A stretch of DNA of 64,000 nucleotides, taken from assembly GCA_905160935.1 (NCBI GenBank), contig CAJHZI010000794.1, positions 429,001-493,000 of the forward strand, read 5' to 3'. This document shows, piece after piece, positions 1-11,365 of the stretch (within the stretch, counting starts at the first letter, position 1; each line of letters starts with the position of its first letter). The translations under genes were made by a program, and so were the position numbers. Under the pieces are notes generated by a model. The model was not told the origin of the DNA, made no database searches, and saw only the letters and a program-made list of their open reading frames with translations. The DNA is from Enchytraeus crypticus (Eukaryota > Annelida > Clitellata > Enchytraeida > Enchytraeidae).

Positions 1-50
1 CTCTGAAAGTACTGAAGTACTCTGAAAGTACTGAAGTACTCTGAAAGTAT
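1..50. repeat. 20-bp tandem repeat at the window edge
   Basis: CTCTGAAAGTACTGAAGTA repeats about 2.5 times and probably continues to the left. Confidence 0.75.
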
Positions 51-129
51 CCAGAAACGCTTTATAGTACAGTACAACGCTTCACCGTGTAGTGCAACAA
101 GTTTCTGAGGTAGTGTTAGCCATATGGGA

Positions 130-410
130 CCGTACTAGGTGCAGGAAGTGCAAGGTGTAAAAGAAGTGCAAGGTGTAAAAGAAGTGCAAGGTGTAAAAGA
201 AATGCAAGGTGTAAAAGAAGTGCACGGTGTGAAAGAAGTGCAAGGTGTAAAAAGTGCAAGATGCAGGAAGTGCAATGTGCAAGAAGTGCAATGTGCAAGA
301 AGTGCAAGGTGCAGTAAGTGCAATGTTCAGGAAGTGTAAATGCAGGAAGTGCAAGATTCAAGCAGTGCAAGGTGCTGAAAGTGCAAGGTAAAGGAAATGC
401 AAGGTGCAGT
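130..410. repeat. 15-18 bp minisatellite
   Basis: Repeats of GAAGTGCAAGGTGTAAAA type with variants. The frames open across it are low-complexity shadows. Confidence 0.85.
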
Positions 411-839
411 ATTTCATCGTAATTTGAAGTATTATGCAATAATCTGCAGCGATTTGATTCACGATATGATGTACAATACAACACGGACATAACACAGGGG
501 TTTTCTCATTTAATAAGAGATACTTTAATGGCGGTGTTATATCTGCAGTCGTAGACTCTTAATACTTGTAGATCCTCATGATCATTGACTCGTGAAAATT
601 TTTAGTTAAACATCTCCGGTTCAATAACCGTGAGTAATGATCATATAGGAAAGGAGGAATCAGTTAATCCTCTAACCCGGTACATTTTTGTGTACAAGAT
701 CATAGCGGTGTCCGTAGCCTGTCTGAGTAAGAAAATATGCTAAAACAGAGCATTTTTTCCGTATAGTTACGCAAATGACATACCGCACGTGCTACATAGT
801 TTCCTTTCTTGGTTTATGTTTTTGTAGTTTTCGTTATTT

Positions 840-950
840 CCTCCTTTTTCCCTCCATGGTTATTAGTAATCATTGCCTTTTGTTTGAGCTCCAATAGCAG
901 CCGGCGCGGATTTAAGAATAGCCTCCAACACGCTCGGGATTTTTTCTAAC
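840..950 (-). mobile_element. 5S-derived SINE tail fragment
   Basis: Minus-strand tail only: CCATGGTTATTAGTAATCAT, GCAGCCGGCGCGGATTTAAG and CCTCCAACACGCTCGGGATT on the + strand. Confidence 0.65.
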
Positions 951-1624
951 TCCATAGTGTGTATATGTAAGCCGGACGTTAAATTCTTATTGAGTTATTG
1001 ATTGATTTAAGCATCAGTAAGTCAACATTTATTTGCTAATTACAAGTTAACAACCTCCATCGCCATTACGTTCAGTTTTTAATCCTTGGAAATCCTATTA
1101 AACGATTACAATGCTATATAATTGTGCAATGCCTTGTAATACGATATAATAGAGATCAGTATCCTGGGTACAATAGAACATTTAGCTATTTTTCTCTCTC
1201 CCACAATAGTTTATATTATCAATAATTATTTGCACTAGATTACATTATTTCTCATCACAGATTTCCAATATAGACTGAGACTGCTCAATGCTCATTCACG
1301 AGATGTCAGCAGTATTTTTTCGATGCTATATACGGTTGGAAGATAAATATACACTATATGTTCCTTTTTTATCCTAATTTCATTGAATCTTTCTTCAGAA
1401 GATGCGTTATTTTTACATTTTATAATAAAGCACTCACATTTCTGAATGGCGTACTGCCAGATAGAAGTTCTAATAAACATATTTATGGTCTACTTCCAAT
1501 ATCCAGAAAGAGCATTCGATCGACCATCATGTAGATCCAATCACAAAGATTATCCTCTACTCAAATTTAATACAGCCTTCTTTATCTATTTCTAACTAGC
1601 TACGTAGCTAGTTAGCTAACTAAG

Positions 1625-1752
1625 TTAAGCAACGTAGTGGCCGATTAGTACTTGGATGTACCCATCTAAGTACTAATCGGCCACTACGTTGTTGTTGTTG
1701 TTTTTGGAAAAACCGAGTGTTGACAGCTTTGAATGAAAAATCCACTAGGTTC
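1625..1752 (+). mobile_element. 5S-derived SINE fragment rearranged into a foldback
   Basis: Contains CCGATTAGTACTTGGATG, nearly identical to canonical 5S rRNA, in both orientations (1630-1658 and 1663-1691). The SINE tail start then follows (AAAACCGAGTGTTGACAGCT, TTGAATGAAAAATCC). Confidence 0.75.
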
Positions 1753-2404
1753 CCATATATAAATTCAACGTACATAACTCATGACGTGCTCAATCGGAAT
1801 ATTTTAATAAACACATGCATTTTGGCAGAATAGAATCTACACCAGTCGGCCGAATTCCATTCAAAAGTAATCCCGACCACAATCTATTCAACATCAACGA
1901 TAATTTATAAAATTATACGCCTTTGCAATACAATAAATATATTACAATACGCTAAAATTATTCTAGATCTTCAGTTCACGCAATGAAGGACAACGGTATA
2001 GGTCATCGAACGTTGCATTTTTTCCATTGCATATGAAATATGATAAAGCAATGAGAAAGTAGGACCACAATTATTTAGATATCAGAATTCTCGTCTTTGA
2101 AGGTCAGCGTTCCGGAACACTGAAGTTCTTCGGTTTTGTTTCATTGCGAAGCTGAACAGAGCTTGTTGTCATATAATTTGCCAAGCGGCAATAACCCCCG
2201 CCCTGCTTTCTGGTACGGTACCTCGGTATCAGGAGGTATAATGTACCCGGGGTAAATACGGAAGTTTACCCGTTGGTACCATACAAACCTTACCAGTATA
2301 TGCATAATATAGAGTAGAGTAGATAATATTTTTATTTTCAGCAAAGACATGAAATGCATGATCGACAAACAATGCCTCAACAGCAATTCATACATCTATA
2401 GCGA

Positions 2405-2690
2405 GATAATATCCATAAATGGGTAGCACACCAGAGGTTACCCCAAGTAACCCAGGGTACCCAGGGTATCCCAGAGTATCCCAGGATATCCCAGGGTGTC
2501 CCAGGGTGTCCCAGGGTATCCCAGGGTATCCCAGGAACCCCTGGTACTCCGGATAAACCGGGTACTCGGGTACCCCTGGTACCCCGGTACCCGGAGACCC
2601 AGGATACCAGGGATACCCCGGTATCACTGGTACCCCGGGTATCCTGGATATCTCGGGTATCCCGTTTGTTCCCGGGTATCCTGTTTGTTT
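2405..2690. repeat. 10-bp minisatellite (CCCAGGGTAT)
   Basis: Degenerate 10-bp units. The minus-strand translation gives a collagen-like Gly-Tyr-Pro repeat, but this is a by-product of the repeat. Confidence 0.85.
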
Positions 2691-2952
2691 AAAGTAGACG
2701 TTCAATGACAGTTTTTAAACTTTAATGAAGTAATTGATGCGGACGAATAAAAATAAAGAAAATATCATTACACATGTAAATGTACAATGTACACGTACAT
2801 GTATAATAATTACTTCTTATATATTATGTATATATTTTATACAATATATTTTCTTATATTTGTAATTTATAGACGCATAAATGCTGCATAATTCACAAAC
2901 TGTATGCACATTGTACATTAGTTTTTGAATTTTGCAGCATATACTTGTTGCA

Positions 2953-2958
<6 letters not shown>

Positions 2959-3014
<56 letters not shown>
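2959..3014. repeat. (TA)n microsatellite
   Basis: Uninterrupted TA run. Others in the window: 11130-11365, 19050-19090, 33530-33604, 39178-39268, 49900-49951, 56817-56851, 57100-57165 and 61528-61665. Short frames across them (YIYIYI) are artefacts. Confidence 0.95.
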
Positions 3015-3016
<2 letters not shown>

Positions 3017-4287
3017 ATTATATTGTTTCGCTGTCGTTTAAAAGCCAGAGATTAGAATCCTGGGTCATTCAAGAGTGGACTACAATACTTCATGGAAGAC
3101 TAAATAGGAATACTGCAAGATATCTGAAGATTTCCTTACTGGTAAACCGATGCTACCGACACAATGGCTGCAGGAAATTGCCGTTTAATATCAATGCATT
3201 GGATATCCACCTTTTAGAATCCCTACATTAGCTGCAGGTGAGTTAGAACAACTAAAGAGACTGTATATTGTACAGTGCATTAAGGGTTCTTTGAATACTA
3301 AAACAAAATAAAAATAAATTTATGCACCTTTCTACTGATTTAAAATTTCCATACGCAGAGGGTTATGTGCTTTCATGCATTGTAAAGAAGTCCAAATCTC
3401 ATCTGATTCTGAAGATAGCGCAGGCTGCAGGCAATGTTTTTAAATTTTAGTAGGCCTACAGCATTTTTCGAGACAACGAATCTGACTTCCTAGCAAACAT
3501 TTCAGTTCTTTATCTTTTCATCCACTGCGCCTACCCACTGCACGTGTTTTCTCAGGATTTACTACCCTCTCGAGTATTTCATTTCTCTCTGCAAAGCTGC
3601 TGTGGAGGTTTTACGACCTTTTCTATTGTCGTAGAGATCATTAGAGAAGGGTAGCTTAGATCTGTTTCCCCTACAAACTTCGGCGAGCGTTAGACTAAAA
3701 CATTCTTTACTAAAACTGTTCTACTAATACCACAAGGAGATTCAAATACTATGTAAGAAATCTTCATTTAACTTCTTTTCTGACGGATATGGTTCGGCTA
3801 ATACAGTATCTGCTAATTTCCACTGTGAATCTGTGATAGGAAACAGACGTTAAATTTATCCATTTTTACAATTGATAAATTTAAATTGAGTTCGATTGAA
3901 ATTTAGCTATATCAAAATTTAGGAACCAAACGTTGACATCCAAAAATTTGATGATGATGATATGTGGAAAATATCTTATCTAAGCATTATGAATCCGCTC
4001 GGCCGATTGAAAGCAGCAGTATGCTCTCGTCCAAGATAGCTCTAATCGGTCCGGTAAAACGCTTTAGAACATCTTGCAACCAATTACATTAACAAGCTTA
4101 AACTGACTTAAAATATAATTTCTAAATTTCCCACTAAAAGCCACTAATTGCTGGTCAATTTACTGATTTGAAATAAGGTTAAGGTTATTGGGCACTGTGG
4201 CTATACTGAGGTCTAGGGTAACATCGAGTACAAGCTGCTCCACAAAACTGGACGTCCCTATCTCAGTTCTTAGTCATCTTTCATCTT
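3015..4287. other. No recognisable gene
   Basis: AT-rich, no long frame; a GATGAT stretch at 3950 only. Confidence 0.5.
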
Positions 4288-4440
4288 TGGTTGGAGCCAG
4301 TGGCGAAGTCGGTAAGATACTCAACAGCGGATCAGTATGTGCGGGGTTCAAATCCTGGGCTCGCCCGTCACTGGTATCGCTTTCGAGTGAGGAAATTGAC
4401 GTTAACCTTAGCCTTACCAGCTTTATTGTTGACATCTTTA
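4288..4440 (+). mobile_element. tRNA-derived SINE, family A
   Basis: Best full copy with 34000-34130. The 5' part looks like a tRNA: A-box-like TGGCGAAGTCGG and B-box-like GGGTTCAAATCC. The unique 3' part is CGTCACTG...CGCTTTCGAGTGAGGAAA, then GACGTTAACCTTAGCC. About 14 copies occur in the window on both strands. Confidence 0.85.
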
Positions 4441-4914
4441 AACAGCAACGGCTTCTTATTAATCCAACCCGGGAAGTTTATTCGTCCCGGATTTTTAACT
4501 TCGTTCGGTTTCGATCTCGTGAGATCTAAGTCCTAGACTCAGTCGTCTTCGAGAAAATGGACCATCAATGACTCTAGCTTTTAGGTTTTTGTAGCGAGCG
4601 ACTGACAATTTAAATAAGAACCCAAAACTGACAGGCTATAGTCTACGACTGTAGATAGATCTGAGATATGTTTACTAAGCCTCATTACTACTCGATAATC
4701 TGCTTTTATTGGAGGCATCATGTCAAAAATTATTCTGACTCAACGATCAATATCATCGTTAGACGGAAAAAATAACGTACATAATTTATTTATATATCAA
4801 CGCTACATAAAAAAGAAAGCACTTTGGCAAAATAGTATATACCATAAAGCGAATCAAATGTCATATTTTACTCTTTAAATCAGATGACATCATTTAGACT
4901 ACATTCTTGAACTT

Positions 4915-5045
4915 AGTTCTGAGATAACCGACCGCCGAACAGTAGACGCTATGTGTGTGTTCAAATACTGGGCTCTTCCGTCACTGATATCGCTTTCGAG
5001 AGATGAAACTGACGTTAGCATCGGCTTTATAGCTTTTTATTTTGA
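4915..5045 (+). mobile_element. tRNA-derived SINE, family A (diverged)
   Basis: Shares TGTTCAAATACTGGGCTC, CGTCACTGATATCGCTTTCG and GAAACTGACGTTAGC with family A. Confidence 0.7.
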
Positions 5046-5930
5046 TACTTAGAGCGGACTTGGGAAAATTTCTGTCAAAATAGTTTCGTTTTCTAAGCTA
5101 GCTCAAGAGCAAAGCTAATGAGACATTCAATTAAATATACAGTGGCAGAGGCTAAGGAAACTCATTGTGACGGTACGATAAAATATCACATTAACCTGAA
5201 GTGAACCTTGAGACTTTTACAGCTACCAAATAGATAACGAAAGTACCACGGTTATATGAGTTTTAAAGATTAAAATAACACGTAGCCGTTTGTTTGGCCG
5301 ACTAATTTATTGTGCGAAATTTAAGTTCACGAATTGTCTAAGAAGAAAGTGAATCTCTAAAAGTCGGTCTTGGAATTCAGACTATGTTTTAAAAACATAT
5401 TTTACATTTTCCGAACCTTAATTGCTTATCTTGCGATGCGCAATAGCTCGCACAGAAAGCTTCAGTGAGACACACGTTGCGTACATTTATTTTCCCTATC
5501 TCCAGTTTTATGTAAGTTTCGCTCATTGCGTTTAGTAACACTAGTTTTTCAAGACTTGCAGGAGCGTCCGGCGAATATCTTAGGTAAGTTTCAAAATAAT
5601 CGTCAATCCTACGGTATCGGTACCAAAATGTAATTTTAAGTACATTTTTAGAGCAAAATGTTTATTTTTATTATAACTATTAATTTTATTTGAAAGTTCT
5701 AACCTTCAACTGTGGATATAATTGTAAAATTTAGGTTAATGTATAAATATATTATTCGTTTAAATTGTAATTATTAAATAGATTAAAGGTTTATTCTAGC
5801 GTAATTAATTTAGGCCTATCGCCTCTTTAAAGTGCTACAGCATGGTACATATATCTTTATAATTTATGATATCTTTTATACTTTTATTGCATGTTATTAT
5901 AATTATATTAGTAAAAAAAATATTGTCATA

Positions 5931-5997
5931 TTCGCCCGTCACTGACATCGCTTTCGAGTGAGGAAACTGACGTTAACACTAGCTTTACCAGGTTTTT
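5931..5997 (+). mobile_element. SINE family A, 3' part only
   Basis: Starts within the tRNA-like end at TCGCCCGTCACTGACATCGC and ends in GACGTTAACACTAGC; the tRNA-like part is missing. Confidence 0.7.
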
Positions 5998-6139
5998 ATA
6001 TTCTATATATTTTACCTATTCGATAAAAATATAATAAACAAATATATAGTGCCTTTTCACTGCTTGAGCGAGTAAAATGACTAGAAATGCATATAGGACT
6101 AACTACTTCCATAATTATCTCTCTCTCTCTCTCTCTTTC

Positions 6140-6260
6140 TCTCTTAGTGCACTGCCTACTGGCAGGTCCATGGTATATAACGCCTCCACTCTTCTCTGTC
6201 TTCCGCTTTCCTCTTCATTTACACATATAAGTCGATACTTAATCATGTGAGTGGATCTTT
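6140..6260 (+). repeat. Repeat related to family B (variant B2)
   Basis: AGTGCACTGCCTACTGGCAG, then CATGGTATATAACGCCTCCA and CTTCTCTGTCTTCCGCTTTC. The same sequence recurs at 9130-9245 (minus strand) and 63722-63840. It shares its first 20 bases with family B and then differs. Confidence 0.65.
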
Positions 6261-6467
6261 AATTGTGTTGTGAAATACCATTCCTTCTTGATGATTATGC
6301 TTTGGAAGATATGGGCCCCCTATGCCTTCCACAGACTAGACTAACATTTACATAATTATACTCTTTAAAACGACGTGTAATGCGATGACTTACTAAAATG
6401 CTTTCTATTAAAATGTTTCTCTTAAAAGACATTTCTTGTACTTTGTATATCAATATAGTATTCTGTT

Positions 6468-6700
6468 AAGTGACAGGTCCAAGGTACATATTCTTACTCA
6501 GTCAAGCTAAGCCGATTAGTAGCCTTTTATAAAATAAATCACACTCTAATGTCTCAGCTGAAAAAATATGGCTTCTCCATAGTCTTCCTTAGTTCTTGCT
6601 TATTTGCTCCTCAGTTCTTGCTTATTTGCCATTTGCGACACGTGCAATTTACGGTTGGTCTATTCTTCCTTGGTTCGGTCATAAGGCGGGAATTACACTC
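6468..6700 (+). repeat. Dispersed repeat, family B
   Basis: Unclassified element about 300-380 bp long. Landmarks in order: GGCAGGTCCAAGGTACATAT, (AC)AAGTTAATCCCTTCACAAA, AATATGGCTTCT, TTGCCTTCCTCAGTTCTTG, TCGCCTCTTACGA, GGTTGGTCTATTCTT and CACGGGAATTACAC. No coding capacity or tRNA/5S likeness was seen. This copy lacks the middle. Confidence 0.7.
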
Positions 6701-6794
6701 ATTGTAAGGTTGTTTCTGTAATCTTTTCCCAGTGTTGTGCATACGCTGTATATTTTGAATGCGTACACAGTTTAACAGGGGTTAAACCGATGGT

Positions 6795-6880
6795 TTAGTG
6801 TGGTACAGAGAGGAATGTAGAGGTCAAATCGTATCCCGACCCTGGAAAAACTGAGATTTAAGGGAAGATGATGATGATGA
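6795..6880 (+). mobile_element. LINE 3' tail with GAT repeats
   Basis: Ends GAGATTTAAGGGAAGATGAT, as do the tails at 51537-51600 and 63365-63434. It is a solo 3' end of the LINE family inserted at 63199. Confidence 0.6.
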
Positions 6881-7654
6881 TACAGTATAATAGGCGAAGT
6901 TCTAAGATTTTGCCAGGAAATTCAGTGCCAAGATAATCTGTCAGTAAACACAGGACATATTCCTCAGGCGACACAAAATCATTACATTAAGTGTGTCTAG
7001 ATAATCGTGCCAATACCGCTGTGTGTGTGATCTATCTAGAGTTTTCTACGACAGATAGTGTGCGTGAGCACTGTTGCTATTAAATAGAAGAAAACTGATG
7101 CTTAAACTTTAAAATATCACTTTAAAATTAGATTCAATTTGTTTGGAAATATGAGTAAATTATCTGGAAATGTTGAAATATTGAAACAGGCTTTTACTAA
7201 TTTTCGATAGAACCTTTGTAAATAAATATCAGTAATTAGTTAGATATAATTCACTACAAAATTAAAATTATTACATTATGCAATATATGCAGTTAAATTA
7301 CGCAATTCGTTTCTTGTTGGTGAAGCCTCACAGCTGTTGCGTTGTAGAGATTATTTCTTATTATTATAATCTGTTAATTGTGATAGTATTCAAGTATAGC
7401 CTAATAGGGATATTACAATGCATTTAGTTCCTCTTTCTACTCTAATTTGTGCATATTACTCTGCGTATATTGACTAAATATCGTTGCTTAAGTATCTGCC
7501 TTTTACTTGCTATTTTCATCTCATTTTTTCTCAAAAGTTATTTTTTCGCATTCAGCATTTGGAAAAAGCATCATAATGAACGTCTTTGAACGAAGATTTC
7601 AGAAAAGATTGTCTACTGACACTCGTTGCAAGGATATTTCTGAGTCATTTTCTC

Positions 7655-7885
7655 TCTTACGGCGGGATTAGGTTTAGTTGCGCGTCAATAATCGAAGTTA
7701 CGCTACATCGGCCTCGGTTAATACTTTGTGGGCGACCACCTTGGAAGACCGATTGTTGACAGCTTTGAAAGAAAAAATCCCAGGGTGATGGAAGGTTATT
7801 CTTAAATCCGCGCCGGCTGCAATTGATGCGCCATCAAAAGGCAACGATTACTTATAACCATGGAGAGGATGGAGGAAATGGGCCT
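7655..7885 (+). mobile_element. 5S rRNA-derived SINE
   Basis: The region from about 7690 follows the 3' two thirds of metazoan 5S rRNA: GAAGTTACGCTACATCGGCC, GGTTAATACTTTGTGGGCGA and CCACCTTGGAAGACCGA. A shared tail follows (AATCCCAGGGTGATGGAAGG, CCGCGCCGGCTGCAATTGAT, ATAACCATGGAGAGGATGGA). Two more long copies lie at 28800 and 57310. Confidence 0.85.
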
Positions 7886-8254
7886 TAAATAAGCATCTGT
7901 GCTTCCTGACTCAAAGTGCCGTTATGTTATGTTTTCTCTCTTGTAATGATGCAAGTATTTCTGTTGCTCCGGATTTACTCCCGTGGTATAATCATGGATA
8001 TACCGGAGCGCTTCCCGATCTCTCGCCCTGGGCTACTGATGGCTAGGAGGGAGTAATAAGAAATGTCTGCCCGGATATGCCGCCTGGAAATGACAGGAAA
8101 CAGACAGATGGTGGAGAATTTTTGAAGTAAAAAAATCGAGTTACTAGATTTCATTTTTCTTTTCGTTTCATCGAACGTCAGATACGTAAATGTTTCAGTT
8201 GATAAACTGCTCGCTGGCGATTCTATTCTGTAATGGTCGTCAGTTTTTTCAAAC

Positions 8255-8671
8255 TCTGCGATTTGGCAAGCCTTCTTACTTATCTGAAATTCTTCTTCCC
8301 TATCGTACCTCACGTGCACTTCGCTCCACCGATTCCAATCTTCTCTCAGTTTCAAATATTCTCACGTCATTGGGCAGACGTTCATTTTCTTACGCAGCAC
8401 CCACAATCTGGAACTCTTTACCTGCTAATCTTCGCTCTTGTTTTTTTCTTTCAACATTCTCTAGCAAGCTTAAAACTTACCTTTTCCCACCAAAGACATA
8501 ATCAATCTACCTTGACCATTTTTTGATCACCGGACTGGCTTTCGTTTGGGACATTACTTCTCCTCAGCACATTTCTTTCGCAGATTAGTCGGGGTGAATT
8601 AATCTGTAGTGATGTGTGCTGTTGGGGACGTCCCTGACATCATCCCTGGATGAGGAAACGAACGTTAAACC

Positions 8672-8705
<34 letters not shown>
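8255..8705 (+). mobile_element. 5'-truncated CR1/L2-like LINE, 3' end with (ATT)n tail
   Basis: The frame to 8501 encodes PSYLSEILLPYRTSR and FSYAAPTIWNSLPANLRS, the C-terminal end of LINE ORF2. A 3' UTR follows, ending GAGGAAACGAACGTTAAACC and (ATT)n. This 3' end resembles the tail of SINE family A. Confidence 0.82.
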
Positions 8706-8707
<2 letters not shown>

Positions 8708-9584
8708 GTTCGATTGTTGGTCCAATGCAGAAACTCATAAATTTGCTTATTACTTTAATTTATTTGGCCAGTCATTTAAAACTGTACATCAGCCCAATAA
8801 GTTGACCACATTTGAAAGGGTTTGCTACTAAAATAACTAGATTTAATTTTTTGTGCAATGGCATATTTGTTTTTTATATTATTTTAAATGAAAGGTTTAC
8901 ATTCGTCATGTGAAGTTTGTATGCATTCCGTGACAGCTACCGCAATAGCTGCATTTGTCGCCTCTAACAAAACATTATGTAAATGTTTCGATGCAGTGAC
9001 TGAATATATTTATAGCAATCTAGGTCTATTATATGTATTATATGTTGTTTATATACTATATAATGTTAACCTCAAATTTCCTCAGGAAATAGCTGCCTCT
9101 ATTTAGTAGAGGCAGGCGGAGATTAGGAATGTTAGATGATTTAAAGACCCACGCATATGTGGAAGTGAAGAGGAAATCGGAAGACAGAGAAGAGTGGAGG
9201 CGTTATATACCATGGACCGGCTAGTAGGAAGTGAACTAAGAGAGAGAGAGAAAAATATTGTTAACCACGGTATAGCAATTATTGCATAGCAATTATGTAT
9301 GGCTCTTCAGGCAAATCTCAACAAGTCCATCAACACGTTCTTTTGACAAGAACCAGATAGGATTGAACTGGCTTGTTCCGATGCGGTAATTTATTCGAAG
9401 CGACGTTTTTAAGCACGGACAGTTGGAATGCTATTAACTGGGACTTGATTTCCCATTCGCGCAGTCCTCCTCAACCACTCGGCGCCTGTCATGCCGGATT
9501 GCCTCCTCCATGAATATTCATAGGAATCATGGAGTCCTGGAAAATGATCGAACGTCAAATACAGAATCCGGGGAAAAATGCAAC
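8706..9584. other. No recognisable gene
   Basis: Apart from the B2 repeat, 9400-9600 is moderately GC-rich and contains a tRNA-like GGCGCCGAGTGG on the minus strand. It has no good B box, so I made no RNA call. Confidence 0.45.
9130..9245 (-). repeat. Variant B2 repeat, minus strand
   Basis: TGAAGAGGAAATCGGAAGAC, AGAGAAGAGTGGAGGCGTTA and TATACCATGGACC on the + strand mirror 6140-6260. Confidence 0.65.
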
Positions 9585-10018
9585 GTACTGAAGAGTCGTC
9601 ACGTGAGTGGAGAGATTTGTACAACAGTGAGTGGGGTTCTCATCACGTGGGTGAAGAGATTTGTACAACAGTAAGTGGGGTTCTCATCACGTGAGTGAAG
9701 TTATTTGTACTACAATAAGTGGAGTTCTCATTGCGTGGATGAAAAGATTTGTACAACAGTATGTGGAGTTCTCATCACGTGGGTGAAGAGATTTGTACAA
9801 CAGTAAGTGGGGTTCTCATCACGTGAGTGAAGTGATTTGTACAACAGTAAGTGGAGTTCTCATCACGTGGGTGAAGGGATTTGTACAACAGTAAGTGGGT
9901 TCTCATCACGTGAGTGAAGTGATTTGTACAACAGTAAGTGGAGTTCTCATCACGTGGGTGAAGGGATTTGTACAACAGTAAGTGGGTTCTCATCACGTGA
10001 GTGAAGGGATTTGTACCC
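9585..10018. repeat. 44-bp minisatellite
   Basis: About nine or ten copies of a unit containing GATTTGTACAACAGTAAGTG and TTCTCATCACGTG; the first two starts are 44 bp apart. Confidence 0.88.
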
Positions 10019-10105
10019 GGCATATTTGAAATATAATATTACAGATATTATTATATATACCCGGCATATCTGTCCTTTAGACAGCAGCGGCGCAAATATG
10101 CCGGG
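10016..10105. repeat. Inverted repeat, 13-bp perfect arms
   Basis: CCCGGCATATTTG at 10016-10028 and its reverse complement at 10093-10105, with a third CCCGGCATAT at 10060. It joins the 44-bp minisatellite on the left to the 20-bp array on the right. Confidence 0.8.
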
Positions 10106-10114
10106 TTTTCCAAA

Positions 10115-10445
10115 CTAATACTAAACAAACGTTTGTTTAGTATTAGTCGATGTCGTTTAGTATTAGTCGATATCGTTTAGTATTAGTCGATGTCGTTTAG
10201 TATTAGTCGATGTCGTTTAGTATTAGTCGATGTCGTTTAGTATTAGTCGATGTCGTTTAGTATTAGTCGATATCGTTTAGTATTAGTCAATGTCGTTTAG
10301 TATTAGTCGATATCGTTTAGTATTAGTCGATGTCGTTTAGTATTAGTCGATGTCGTTTAGTATTAGTCGATGTCGTTTAGTATTAGTCGATGTCGTTTAG
10401 TATTAGTCGATGTCGCTGCTGTCCAAAGGACAGCAGCGACATCGA
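10115..10445. repeat. 20-bp tandem array capped by palindromes
   Basis: About 14 copies of TCGATGTCGTTTAGTATTAG run from 10132 to 10413. The left edge is a perfect 32-bp palindrome (10115-10146); the right edge is a foldback with 18-bp perfect arms (10407-10424 and 10428-10445). There are no spacers, so this is not CRISPR-like. Confidence 0.9.
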
Positions 10446-10575
10446 TGTCAATGTCGGTAAGATACTCGGCCGTGGATCAGTATGTGCGGGGTTCAAATCC
10501 TGGGCACGCCCGTCACTGACATAGTTTTCGAGTGAGGAAACTGACGTTAACCTTAGCTTTGTTAGCTTTTACCTT
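10446..10575 (+). mobile_element. tRNA-derived SINE, family A
   Basis: Contains ATGTCGGTAAGATACTCGGC, GGGGTTCAAATCCTGGGC and GAGGAAACTGACGTTAACCT. Its 5' end abuts a 20-bp tandem array and foldback at 10115-10445. Confidence 0.8.
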
Positions 10576-10749
10576 TCATCTCAGCTGAATAAGACTGTTT
10601 GAATTAGTCTTACTGCAGGTATATTGATGCAATAACCTTCTTTGTATGCTCTCGTTCATTCAGGGTTACTCATGTTGCTGATACTGCTTTCAAGACAGGA
10701 ATATATTTAATTAAACCAATCACAATTCAACATCTGTTTCAAATCGACA

Positions 10750-10800
10750 AACGTCTAATCTTGCGAAATGGTTAAAAACCATTCCGAAAGATTAGACGTT
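10750..10800. repeat. Hairpin, 24-bp arms and 3-base loop
   Basis: Arms 10750-10773 and 10777-10800 are complementary with two mismatches (AACGTCTAATCTT ... AAGATTAGACGTT). Confidence 0.85.
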
Positions 10801-11219
10801 ATTAATAGACGATGCACGTTAGTTTGCTAAAATTGCAGCATCAAATTTCAAGCAAAACGTACAAGTATTGCCACGTCCTAGTGAGAACGTAGTAGGAATT
10901 GAAGGAAGAGATTTTGTCTTAGCACGTTCCTTGGAATACGGAACAACTGTATTCGAGGTTTTTCAGCGGCATCGTTTATCATACGTGACGTGAGCAGAGA
11001 CCCAATCAAGCTAATCTTATATTTGATATTTCTTCTTCAACACAAGTAGACTTATTTGAAACACCCAAAGTTCGAATATGGAAACCATAAGTTGTTGCAA
11101 TTTATATATAATAATATCTGTAATATTATATTTACAGTATAATATTATATTATATATATAGGGCCCATATAATTATATTTACACTACATATATATATATA
11201 TACACTATATATATATATA

Positions 11220-11272
<53 letters not shown>

Positions 11273-11321
11273 TCTGTATTATTATACAGTATATACAGTA
11301 CATATAGGTATATATATATAT

Positions 11322-11365
<44 letters not shown>

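Larger units (their letters stand above)
411..2404. other. Sequence without recognisable gene, outside the listed 5S fragments
   Basis: AT-rich single-copy-looking DNA around two 5S-SINE fragments. The open frames on both strands are short and unlike known proteins. Confidence 0.5.
5046..7654. other. No recognisable gene between the listed repeats
   Basis: Contains only the SINE, family B and LINE-tail fragments listed separately, plus AT-rich sequence. Confidence 0.5.

Noticed and set aside
2388..2705. Collagen-like Gly-X-Y protein on the minus strand
   Set aside because: The frame is produced by a 10-bp minisatellite and the opposite strand is open too. No flanking exon or signal peptide.
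10132..10413. Regular 20-bp repeats resembling a CRISPR array
   Set aside because: The units are directly adjacent with no spacers, and the genome is eukaryotic. It is a satellite.
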